Shown here in pieces: positions 1 to 5,789 of a DNA stretch of 6,258 bases; position 1 is the first letter of the stretch; each line of letters begins with the position of its first letter. The stretch is from Dehalococcoidia bacterium (GTDB lineage: Bacteria > Chloroflexota > Dehalococcoidia > Dehalococcoidales > E44-bin46): positions 1 through 6,258 of the forward strand of contig DAOWAU010000042.1 in the NCBI GenBank assembly GCA_030634425.1. The letters are read 5' to 3'. A program made the translations under genes and the position numbers. The notes beneath the pieces are model-generated. The model ran no database searches and was not told the DNA's origin. It saw nothing but the letters and a program-made list of their open reading frames with translations.

Positions 1-1
1 A

Positions 2-250
2 ATCTTATTCTTTGGGGTGTTAGTCCCTCTAGCCCTCAAATCCGACGGCGGAATAACACTGCCTGCGGTGTTCGCCTTTGGCACTGGGCTTCCCGTTTTA
101 GTATTTGGGGCTATTCTGTCCGCCAGCGCAACTAAGGCTTCCAAATATCTTGACATAGTCACGCGGGCTGAAAAAGTCATTCGTAAAATAACTTCCAGTG
201 TCTTCATAGTGGTAGGGATATACTGTGTAGTGCTCTGGCTGCAGGCTTAA
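2..250 (+). CDS. CcdA/ArsG-like membrane transporter, C-terminal part
   Basis: This is the last 82 residues of a gene that begins before the window; the frame is open back to position 2, so the internal GTG at 17 is not needed as a start. The visible part holds about three hydrophobic segments. One has the sequence FAFGTGLPVLVFG, which resembles the small-residue/proline helix of CcdA/DsbD-type and TauE-like cytochrome c biogenesis membrane proteins. After it come a charged loop (TRAEKVIRKIT) and a final membrane helix ending WLQA. Family members found beside arsenic genes are often named ArsG-type permeases or arsenic-associated CcdA proteins, and the next gene encodes an ACR3 arsenite pump. 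I therefore infer a role in arsenical export or in moving thiol reducing power across the membrane for arsenic resistance. The family assignment is moderate; the substrate is not shown by the sequence. Confidence 0.65.
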   Translation: MLFFGVLVPLALKSDGGITLPAVFAFGTGLPVLVFGAILSASATKASKYLDIVTRAEKVIRKITSSVFIVVGIYCVVLWLQA

Positions 251-290
251 TGATGAAAAAGCATCCACAGCATCGTCCACAAAATATATA

Positions 291-296
291 AGGAGG
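291..296 (+). promoter_or_regulatory. Shine-Dalgarno deciding the TTG start of the ACR3 gene
   Basis: A perfect AGGAGG lies 7 bases before TTG at 304. No other start codon in this frame near 304 has such a site, so the rare TTG start is well supported. No promoter is evident in the 53 bases after the preceding gene, so the two genes are probably co-transcribed. Confidence 0.8.
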
Positions 297-303
297 CGCA
301 AAG

Positions 304-1374
304 TTGAACAACGCTATTAACCAAGCGGTAGAAAAAGAAAGAAGGCTTGGTATTTGGGAGAAGTATCTCAGCCTGTGGGTAGCGCTGTGCATCGGTGCTG
401 GGATAGGGCTGGGAAGGGCTTTCCCCCAATTCTCCATCTCTCTAGGCGAACTAACCTATGCCGGCGTGTCCATCCCGGTGGCTATCTGCCTGTTCTTTAT
501 GATCTACCCCATAATGGTGCAGATACCCTTCGGACAAGTGCTAAGGGCAGGTAAAACCCCCAAGCCAATCGCCGCCACCCTTATCGCCAACTGGGCAATT
601 AAGCCCTTTACCATGGCTCTCCTTGGCATGCTGTTTCTGACCGTAGTCTTCAAAGGCTTCCTCCCTCCTGAAATGGCTCAGTCATATCAGGCGGGACTAA
701 TCCTTCTCGGCGTCGCCCCCTGCACCGCCATGGTCCTCATGTGGAGCTACCTGGCAAGGGGGAACATGGGGCACACAGTGGTGATGACCGCCATAAACTC
801 GCTTACTATGGTGGTTCTCTACGCCCCTCTGGCTCGACTACTGCTCGGTATCTCAGGAATTATAGTGCCGTGGAGGACTATAGCCTTTTCTGTGGGAATC
901 TATATCGGCACCCCCCTTATTCTGGGCCACCTTACCCGACGCTGGGCAATTACACGAAGAGGTGCCGACTGGTTTGAGTCCAGTTTGATTCCCAAGCTGC
1001 GCCTGGTATCAATAATTGCCCTTCTCTGTACTCTGATGATACTGTTTATTCTGCAGGGCAATGTAATTGTAGAGATGCCAGCAATAGTGGGCATGATTGC
1101 CATCCCCATATTCCTCAATATTCTTCTCGTTTTCGGCATCGCCTATATCATGTCCAAACGCATGCACCTCGACTATGAGGATGCAGCGCCAACTGCTCTC
1201 ATTGCCGGCAGCAATCACTTCGAGGTAGCCGTAGCAGTAGCCATAACTATCTTCGGCGTAACCTCCGGAGCCACCCTTGCCACCGTGGTTGGGGTGCTGA
1301 CGGAAGTCCCCTTTATGCTGTTCCTGGTATGGCTCTGCCGCAAGACAAGGGGCTTCTTTGTCTATAAATCGTAA
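304..1374 (+). CDS. acr3: ACR3-family arsenite efflux permease
   Basis: The product is a 356-residue polytopic inner-membrane protein that should export arsenite (and perhaps antimonite) from the cytoplasm, driven by the proton motive force. Length and about ten hydrophobic segments match bacterial ACR3 carriers. Recognisable family motifs are LFFMIYPIMVQIPF (residues 63-76), NWAIKPF (96-102), GVAPCTAMV (136-144) with Cys140 at the place of the metalloid-binding cysteine conserved in ACR3, and AGSNHFEVAVAVAI (301-314) with Glu307 at the place of the conserved acidic residue of the SNxFE motif. The N terminus (residues 1-20) is charged and cytoplasmic in character. Translation starts at a TTG behind a perfect AGGAGG. 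The gene lies 53 bases after a CcdA/ArsG-like gene, consistent with an arsenic operon; no arsR or arsC is visible in the window. It runs convergently into the iron-sulfur gene with only 11 bases between the stop codons. Some databases label this family arsB, but it is unrelated to the E. coli ArsB fold. Confidence 0.93.
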   Translation: MNNAINQAVEKERRLGIWEKYLSLWVALCIGAGIGLGRAFPQFSISLGELTYAGVSIPVAICLFFMIYPIMVQIPFGQVLRAGKTPKPIAATLIANWAIKPFTMALLGMLFLTVVFKGFLPPEMAQSYQAGLILLGVAPCTAMVLMWSYLARGNMGHTVVMTAINSLTMVVLYAPLARLLLGISGIIVPWRTIAFSVGIYIGTPLILGHLTRRWAITRRGADWFESSLIPKLRLVSIIALLCTLMILFILQGNVIVEMPAIVGMIAIPIFLNILLVFGIAYIMSKRMHLDYEDAAPTALIAGSNHFEVAVAVAITIFGVTSGATLATVVGVLTEVPFMLFLVWLCRKTRGFFVYKS

Positions 1375-1385
1375 TGACTTGTTAG

Positions 1386-2171
1386 TTAACCTCGTGGTTT
1401 GGTGGTATATGCTTTGAGACGCCGCTCATGCTCTTCCTTGCCGATGGGACAGGCATCGTGGCAAATCAGGCACTCAGTGAAACCGCGCTTAGTATATTTT
1501 TTGGCATACTTCTGCCAATCTTCGCTGGGTTCAGCCAGCATCTCCTGAGGAACAATACACTTCCAGAAGTCTACCTTCTTCCCCGGCTTCACACCCTGAG
1601 AAGGGCCGGGAATGATAGCCCTGGTGGGGCAAGCTTCTATGCATAGCGTACAATCACCGCAAAGGTCCTTTTTGAACGGTTCATCGCAAGGCAGAACAGC
1701 ATCAGTTACTATCGAGCACCATCGCACCCGGGGGCCAAGCAGAGGGGTAATGCACAAGGTCTGTTTCCCAATCCAACCCAACCCAGCCAGGGTTGCCGCT
1801 GCCTTGGCATGAACGAAGTGCGTCACCACCGCTTTATATCCGACATCCCGGAGTACCTGAGCAACGCGATGTGCCCGGGCTTCCGTAAGCTCATAGTACA
1901 GGTTATAGTACTGAGAACCGGGTACATCGTCGAATGGGATAGTCCCATCAGGTAGTACTGAGGTTAACACCGCATTAAATAATGGATCCCAAACATGCAT
2001 CCCAAACACGGCAACACTTTTGGCTTCTGGCAGAAAACCCTGGGGTGTATCAATGCACCGATGCGGAGGAAAAGGCACTTTAGCCAACTCAGCAGCATCA
2101 ACTACACCAAAAAACTCGAACCCTTCATTTAGGCCCTCAGCTCTCAACCTCCCCTTTAATTCCTGCGACAC
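1386..2171 (-). CDS. QueG-like double [4Fe-4S] cluster protein
   Basis: The product has 261 residues. The N-terminal two thirds resemble the catalytic part of epoxyqueuosine reductase (QueG) and related corrinoid-linked proteins, notably AGLGWIGKQTL (residues 129-139) followed by GPRVRWCSIVTDA (146-158). The C-terminal part is a two-cluster ferredoxin region: CGDCTLCIEACP (Cys171, 174, 177, 181), Cys205, and CLICHDACP (Cys234, 237, 241). That gives eight cysteines in the ferredoxin region, enough for two cubane clusters. It is shorter than usual QueG proteins (about 310-380 residues). The segment before AGLGW reads VTHFVHAKAAATL, so the DTxPxxE-type motif that carries the presumed catalytic Asp in QueG is absent. 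It is probably a soluble redox protein of the QueG/reductive-dehalogenase-like superfamily, not QueG itself; its substrate is unknown. The start is GTG at 2171-2169, with GGAGGTG four bases upstream. The gene has its own promoter (2211-2239) and points away from pyrR. Confidence 0.8.
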   Translation of the reverse strand: MSQELKGRLRAEGLNEGFEFFGVVDAAELAKVPFPPHRCIDTPQGFLPEAKSVAVFGMHVWDPLFNAVLTSVLPDGTIPFDDVPGSQYYNLYYELTEARAHRVAQVLRDVGYKAVVTHFVHAKAAATLAGLGWIGKQTLCITPLLGPRVRWCSIVTDAVLPCDEPFKKDLCGDCTLCIEACPTRAIIPGPSQGVKPGKKVDFWKCIVPQEMLAEPSEDWQKYAKKYTKRGFTECLICHDACPIGKEEHERRLKAYTTKPRG

Positions 2172-2195
2172 TTTTCACCTCCATTAAAAAGTGGG

Positions 2196-2208
2196 GTTAT
2201 CTGATAAC
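2196..2208. repeat. 13-bp perfect palindrome, candidate operator
   Basis: GTTATC-T-GATAAC is a perfect inverted repeat around a single central base. It lies immediately downstream of the minus-strand -10 box (2211-2216), on the predicted transcription start of the iron-sulfur gene. A dimeric repressor bound here would block initiation. No regulator gene is visible nearby, so the function is an inference. Confidence 0.4.
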
Positions 2209-2210
2209 TA

Positions 2211-2239
2211 TATATAATCCAATCTTGGTTATTAGTCAA
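2211..2239 (-). promoter_or_regulatory. Sigma-70-type promoter of the QueG-like gene
   Basis: Reading the minus strand, TTGACT (2239-2234) is followed after 17 bases by TATATA (2216-2211). The predicted start near 2204 gives a leader of about 33 bases before the GTG codon. The match to the consensus is good, although the region is AT-rich. Confidence 0.6.
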
Positions 2240-2278
2240 TGGTTCTATAGCAAAGAAAAATTTTCCGTATATAAACCC

Positions 2279-2308
2279 TTGCCATAACTTACATTAACGT
2301 GGTATAAT
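2279..2308 (+). promoter_or_regulatory. Promoter of the pyr operon
   Basis: TTGCCA (2279-2284) and a perfect TATAAT (2303-2308) are separated by 18 bases. The -10 is preceded by TGG, giving an extended -10 (TGnTATAAT). An A/T tract at 2252-2264 may act as an UP element. Transcription should start near 2315, leaving about 100 bases of leader that contain the PyrR attenuator. It lies back to back with the minus-strand promoter, the two -35 boxes being about 40 bases apart. Confidence 0.8.
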
Positions 2309-2326
2309 ATATATTTAGAGTAGGAA

Positions 2327-2357
2327 CCTTTAAGCTAGTCCGGAGAGGCTGGTAAGG
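2327..2357 (+). promoter_or_regulatory. PyrR-binding loop (anti-antiterminator hairpin)
   Basis: Bases 2337-2350 read AGUCCGGAGAGGCU in RNA, a perfect match to the known PyrR recognition consensus ARUCCNGNGAGGYU. The upper stem pairs 2337-2340 with 2347-2350 around the hexaloop CGGAGA. It continues through 2334-2336 with 2351-2353 (two G-U pairs). After an internal bulge UAA (2331-2333), CCUU (2327-2330) pairs with AAGG (2354-2357). In the established Bacillus mechanism, UMP-bound PyrR stabilises this hairpin. That prevents the antiterminator and lets the terminator form. The first gene of the operon is pyrR itself, so the loop is autogenous. Confidence 0.92.
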
Positions 2358-2394
2358 GAAATGTAAGAAGTCGAATACAAGACCTCTTGCCAGC
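2348..2394 (+). promoter_or_regulatory. Antiterminator pairing of the pyr attenuator
   Basis: GCUGGUAAGGG (2348-2358) can pair with CUCUUGCCAGC (2384-2394) in 11 consecutive pairs, two of them G-U. The left strand overlaps the 3' half of the PyrR-binding hairpin. The right strand overlaps the 5' arm of the terminator (2382-2391). The fold is therefore mutually exclusive with both, as a three-state attenuator requires. GGUAAGGG (2351-2358) is nearly a copy of the terminator 3' arm GGUAAGAG (2398-2405), which explains the competition. Confidence 0.85.
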
Positions 2395-2413
2395 GCAGGT
2401 AAGAGGTTTTTTT
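2382..2413 (+). terminator. Intrinsic terminator of the pyr attenuator, overlapping the pyrR ribosome binding site
   Basis: ACCUCUUGCC (2382-2391) pairs with GGUAAGAGGU (2398-2407) around the loop AGCGCA, ten pairs including one G-U. A run of seven U (2407-2413) follows. The U-run ends directly at the pyrR ATG (2414). The only Shine-Dalgarno for pyrR, AAGAGG (2401-2406), is the 3' arm of this hairpin. Read-through RNA that refolds this stem would have its ribosome binding site hidden. Confidence 0.92.
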
Positions 2414-2977
2414 ATGTCTAAAAAAATCTTAATGACACCAGAGGATATCAGGAGGACTCTGGCACGTATTGCCCACGAAATCATAGAGCAAAATAAGTCT
2501 ACGGAACACCTTATACTGGTTGGTATGCGCACTCGTGGTGTGCCTCTAGCCAAGCGATTAGCCACCCTCATAGGAGATTTTGAGGAACTGAAGATACCTA
2601 TTGGCGCTTTGGACATCAACCTGTATCGGGATGACCTCTCCTCGTTAGACCTACAACCTATCGTCCAGCGCACCGAAATTCCAGTCAGCATTGATGACAA
2701 GTCCATAGTACTGGTTGATGACGTCCTCTATACAGGACGCAGCGCCCGTGCTGCTATGGATGCCCTCATTGACCTAGGACGACCAAAATTAATTCAACTG
2801 GCTGTGCTCATTGACCGTGGCCATCGTGAGATGCCGATACGGGCTAACTATGTAGGTAAGAATGTGCCCAGCTCCAGGCATGAGGAGATACAGGTTCGAC
2901 TGATGGAAACCGATGGTGTAGATGAAGTAGCCATCGCAGACATGGTCGAGATAACAAGCGTCATAAAAGGAAATTGA
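2414..2977 (+). CDS. pyrR: PyrR, pyr operon RNA-binding attenuator and uracil phosphoribosyltransferase
   Basis: PyrR is a 187-residue cytoplasmic protein of the type I phosphoribosyltransferase fold (the Bacillus protein is about 180). It binds the pyr leader RNA when UMP is high, and many members also make UMP from uracil and PRPP. The PRPP loop is clear at residues 98-110, [12 protein letters not shown]. Family signatures are [13 protein letters not shown] near the N terminus (11-23), [12 protein letters not shown] (37-48) and [22 protein letters not shown] (from 134). I place the start at ATG 2414, giving [11 protein letters not shown] as in other PyrR proteins. The longer reading from TTG 2387 would run through the terminator stem and has no ribosome site. 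It is the first gene of the operon, directly behind its own attenuator. It ends one base before pyrB, so the two are probably translationally coupled. Confidence 0.96.
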   Translation: MSKKILMTPEDIRRTLARIAHEIIEQNKSTEHLILVGMRTRGVPLAKRLATLIGDFEELKIPIGALDINLYRDDLSSLDLQPIVQRTEIPVSIDDKSIVLVDDVLYTGRSARAAMDALIDLGRPKLIQLAVLIDRGHREMPIRANYVGKNVPSSRHEEIQVRLMETDGVDEVAIADMVEITSVIKGN

Positions 2978-2978
2978 T

Positions 2979-4379
2979 ATGGTTATGGCAAATAGAAGTC
3001 TAGTTACCGCAGATGATTTATCCAATGGGGAAATAGAGGCGCTGTTTTCCCTGGCCGATGAAATGTCAGGCTCCTTAAACGAGCAATTAGGTCTATGCCG
3101 GGGCAAGATTATGGCCAGTCTGTTCTTTGAGCCCAGCACCAGGACACGGCTGTCATTTGAAACAGCAATGCATAGACTTGGAGGCAGTGTCATAAGTGCG
3201 GCTGATGTAAAGGCAACCTCGCTGGCTAAAGGTGAAAGCATTGCGGATATGTCCAGAGTAATTGGGAGTTATGCCGATATAATTGTCATCCGCCACCCCT
3301 GGGAAGGGGCAGCCAAGGTGGTTGCCGACTACGCTGGCGTCCCGGTAATAAATGCTGGTGACGGAGGTCACCAGCACCCAACTCAGACTTTATGTGACCT
3401 CTATACCATCAAAAAAGCAAGACAGACCATCAAGGGACTAAATATTGCTCTGTGGGGAGATTTAAAATATGGGCGAACGGTGCATTCACTAATCTTCGCT
3501 CTAGCCAGGTTAGGAGCCAATATTCTCTTTTGCCCTACCCCAGGTCTAGAGGTACCGCAGCACATTATCGAGAAGCTAGTCACCGAATATGGGGGCGAAC
3601 TAGAGAAACACGAGACTTCTGGCTCAGCCGCCGAGGAAAGGCTTTCAGCCCTGGATGCTATATACATAACGCCTGGGAGCCCTCATCAACTGGCAATGAT
3701 GCCTGATGTGAGTATTGAGGTCGAGCTTAAGACAGGGGTTGACGCCCTCTATGTTACCCGACCTCAGAAGGAGCGATTTACCACTACCAGCGAAGGGGAA
3801 AAGCTAAAAGAAAGATACCCAGTGGTGGATAAGAAGCTCCTTAAGAAGAAGGAATTCAAGAAAACCATCATCATGCATCCGCTGCCTAGAGTTGATGAGC
3901 TAGCCTATGAGCTGGATACTGACCCACGGAGTATGTACTTTAAGCAAGCAGCCTTGGGAGTGCCAATCAGAATGGCACTACTTGCCCTATTGTTAGGAAT
4001 TAAAGAAATTTCCCCTACCGAAGAACCTTTACCTCAAATAAATTACCCCGTTTATCGGCGTGATTACGGGTTGAGATGTCCTAATCCTAGATGTGTCTCA
4101 GTACAGGAAACCGAAAGAAAATACCTTAAGCCCGAATTCAAGATAGTCAAAAATAGCCCTCTGACACTGAGGTGTGTCTATTGTGAGCATGGCTTCGAAC
4201 CCAAATATATCGCCAGCTCAGATTGGCACGAAGGGAAAATAGAGACCAAAAAGTACCATAGCGCTGATAGCCATTGGGCGAGAAAAATCAAGCCGGAGAA
4301 TTTGATTATTTTCGATTCTGAAAGTGAAGCCAAGGCTCACGGATTCAAGCCCAGTCACTATGTCAGAACGAGTGGTTAA
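2979..4379 (+). CDS. pyrB: Aspartate carbamoyltransferase fused to a PyrI-type zinc domain and a small C-terminal domain
   Basis: This enzyme joins carbamoyl phosphate to aspartate, step two of UMP synthesis. Residues 5-342 are a complete catalytic chain: FEPSTRTR (50-57), SLAKGES (81-87), RHPWEGAA (105-112), HQHPTQTL (131-138), GDLKYGRTVHS (160-170), TRPQKER (260-266) and HPLPRVDEL (300-308). The usual catalytic subunit is about 310 residues; this one has 466. Residues 362-412 match the zinc domain of the regulatory subunit PyrI. CPNPRC (Cys367, Cys372) and CVYCEHGF (Cys399, Cys402) keep the C-x4-C / C-x2-C spacing and the YCE motif. The 20-residue linker before it is far too short for PyrI's nucleotide-binding domain. 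Residues 415-466 resemble a small Ada/Sunset-type module (YHSADSHWARKIKPEN, then EAKAHGFKP), but the usual cysteines are Ser or absent. The start ATG 2979 sits 7 bases after AAAAGGA; ATG 2985 is a less likely alternative. PyrB ends 13 bases before pyrC. Confidence 0.95.
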   Translation: MVMANRSLVTADDLSNGEIEALFSLADEMSGSLNEQLGLCRGKIMASLFFEPSTRTRLSFETAMHRLGGSVISAADVKATSLAKGESIADMSRVIGSYADIIVIRHPWEGAAKVVADYAGVPVINAGDGGHQHPTQTLCDLYTIKKARQTIKGLNIALWGDLKYGRTVHSLIFALARLGANILFCPTPGLEVPQHIIEKLVTEYGGELEKHETSGSAAEERLSALDAIYITPGSPHQLAMMPDVSIEVELKTGVDALYVTRPQKERFTTTSEGEKLKERYPVVDKKLLKKKEFKKTIIMHPLPRVDELAYELDTDPRSMYFKQAALGVPIRMALLALLLGIKEISPTEEPLPQINYPVYRRDYGLRCPNPRCVSVQETERKYLKPEFKIVKNSPLTLRCVYCEHGFEPKYIASSDWHEGKIETKKYHSADSHWARKIKPENLIIFDSESEAKAHGFKPSHYVRTSG

Positions 4380-4392
4380 TGAATAGAAAGCG

Positions 4393-5709
4393 ATGAAGTC
4401 TTTACTTATTCAAGGAGGGTATATACTCGACCCCAGCCAAGGGATAGATGAGATTGGCAGCGTGCTTATCAGCAAGGGCAAGGTTGCCTGGCTGGGTAAG
4501 GGAGAGACAACCCCACCCCAGTCAGATTATGCTATCCTCACCGCTCAGGGGATGATAGTCTGCCCCGGATTTATTGACCTCCACTGCCATCTCAGACAAC
4601 CCGGTTTTGAGGAGAAGGAAACTATCGCCACTGGAAGCCGGGCTGCTGCCAGAGGTGGCTTTACCACCATCTGTTGCATGCCCAACACCAGGCCACCCTT
4701 AGATAATCGCTTCACTATAAGCTATGTAAATTCTTTAGCCCTATCACAAGGCACGGCCCGTGTCCTTCCCATCGGTTGTATCTCAAAGGAGAGGAAAGGT
4801 GAGGAGTTGGCCCCGATGCCAGAGATGGTTTCGTGTGGGGTGATTGCTTTCAGCGACGATGGGAGTCCGGTAATGAACACCGATCTGATGCGCCGTGCTT
4901 TAGAGCACACCCGAAAGCTGGGCTTACCCCTCATTGACCACTGCGAGGATACCGTCCTCAGCGATGGCGGGCTGATAAACGAAGGGGTGATATCATCTCA
5001 ATTAGGCCTTAAGGGGATACCAGCAGCTGCCGAGGAGATTATGGTCTCCCGCGACCTCAGTCTGGCTCGCCTCACCGGAGCTAGACTACACATTGCCCAC
5101 GTCTCCACCACATTCTCGGTTGACCTTATCCGACGCGCCAAGGATAAAGGAGCGAAGGTTACCGCCGAGGTTACCCCACACCACCTCACCCTGACTGAGG
5201 AAAAGGTCATCGGCTATAACACCAATGCCAAGGTGAATCCTCCACTGAGGACCAAACAGGACATTCAAGCCCTAATTCAGGGGCTTAAGGAGAATGTAAT
5301 TGATGCCATTGCTACTGACCACGCCCCTCACACCGAAGCCGATAAGCTGGCAGTATTTGCTCAAGCTCCATTTGGCATCAGTGGCTTGGAAACCGCCCTG
5401 GGTAGCCTGATGAGCCTGGTGCACAATGGACAGCTTACCCTGACCACCCTTATCTCCAAGCTTACCTGCGAACCAGCAAAGATTATTGGTAGCAAATATG
5501 GAAAGCTGGGCAGCCTTGAAGTTAGGGCGCCAGCCGATGTCACCATCTTTGACCCCGATATGGATTGGGTGGTGGATACCAAGGATTTTGCCTCCAAAGG
5601 GAAGAATACCCCTCTGGCTGGCTCAACCCTTAAAGGTAAGGTAATGGCAACCATATCTCAGGGAAAGCTGGTTTATCAGGATGACTCTATTAATCTGGAG
5701 AGTAACTAG
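4393..5709 (+). CDS. pyrC: Dihydroorotase, type I
   Basis: This 438-residue cytoplasmic metalloenzyme closes carbamoyl aspartate to dihydroorotate, step three of UMP synthesis. It has the length and motifs of class I dihydroorotases of the amidohydrolase superfamily. DLHCHLRQPGFE (62-73) carries metal ligands His64 and His66 and substrate Arg68. PNTRPP lies at 97-102. FSDDGSPV (153-160) carries an Asp at the metal-bridging position used by the Aquifex-type enzyme in place of carboxylated lysine. Further ligands lie in DHCED (His183), HIAHVST (His236) and ATDHAPH (catalytic Asp309). All expected catalytic residues are present, so it should be active. The Shine-Dalgarno is weak (GAAAG just before ATG 4393), which suggests translation partly depends on ribosomes finishing pyrB 13 bases upstream. 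In several organisms this class associates with aspartate carbamoyltransferase, which fits the gene order. Confidence 0.95.
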   Translation: MKSLLIQGGYILDPSQGIDEIGSVLISKGKVAWLGKGETTPPQSDYAILTAQGMIVCPGFIDLHCHLRQPGFEEKETIATGSRAAARGGFTTICCMPNTRPPLDNRFTISYVNSLALSQGTARVLPIGCISKERKGEELAPMPEMVSCGVIAFSDDGSPVMNTDLMRRALEHTRKLGLPLIDHCEDTVLSDGGLINEGVISSQLGLKGIPAAAEEIMVSRDLSLARLTGARLHIAHVSTTFSVDLIRRAKDKGAKVTAEVTPHHLTLTEEKVIGYNTNAKVNPPLRTKQDIQALIQGLKENVIDAIATDHAPHTEADKLAVFAQAPFGISGLETALGSLMSLVHNGQLTLTTLISKLTCEPAKIIGSKYGKLGSLEVRAPADVTIFDPDMDWVVDTKDFASKGKNTPLAGSTLKGKVMATISQGKLVYQDDSINLESN

Positions 5710-5722
5710 GTGAAAATACCAA

Positions 5723-5753
5723 AGGAGAGTCTAAGAGAGGTGAAGCCTCTCCT
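5723..5753 (+). repeat. Two overlapping, competing hairpins after pyrC
   Basis: GAGAGG (5735-5740) pairs with CCTCTC (5746-5751) around the loop TGAAG. Alternatively AGGAGAG (5723-5729) pairs with CTCTCCT (5747-5753). The two folds share the right arm and exclude each other. No T-run follows, so this is not an ordinary terminator. It could be an RNA-processing or regulatory element, or the remains of a rearrangement. Confidence 0.4.
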
Positions 5754-5770
5754 ACATAACCAATGGCAAA

Positions 5771-5789
5771 TTCCCCTTATGAAGGGGAA
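5771..5789. repeat. 8-bp perfect inverted repeat with 3-base loop
   Basis: TTCCCCTT (5771-5778) and AAGGGGAA (5782-5789) are perfect reverse complements around ATG. Further AAGGGGA-type copies follow at 5788-5794 and 5797-5803. This style of C-run/G-run palindrome is seen as dispersed intergenic repeats in many genomes. Whether it is repeated elsewhere in this genome cannot be seen here. Confidence 0.5.

Noticed and set aside
250..291. 13-codon ORF (MMKKHPQHRPQNI) overlapping the stop of the first gene
   Set aside because: It has no ribosome site and no recognisable leader-peptide features. The TAATG overlap is likely chance.
1428..1812. Plus-strand ORFs inside the iron-sulfur gene
   Set aside because: They are shadows of the minus-strand gene, with no family resemblance and no ribosome sites.
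2361..2366. ATG-TAA start-stop pair in the attenuator leader
   Set aside because: The G-run before it is only 2 bases away, too close for initiation, and it lies in the antiterminator loop. No function is supported.
2387..2413. N-terminal extension of PyrR from TTG 2387
   Set aside because: It would translate the terminator stem and U-run, has no ribosome site, and adds residues not found in the PyrR family. ATG 2414 gives the normal N terminus.
2335..2706. Minus-strand 123-codon ORF across the pyrR leader and pyrR
   Set aside because: It lies opposite the structured leader and conserved PyrR coding sequence; its composition is that of an antisense shadow.
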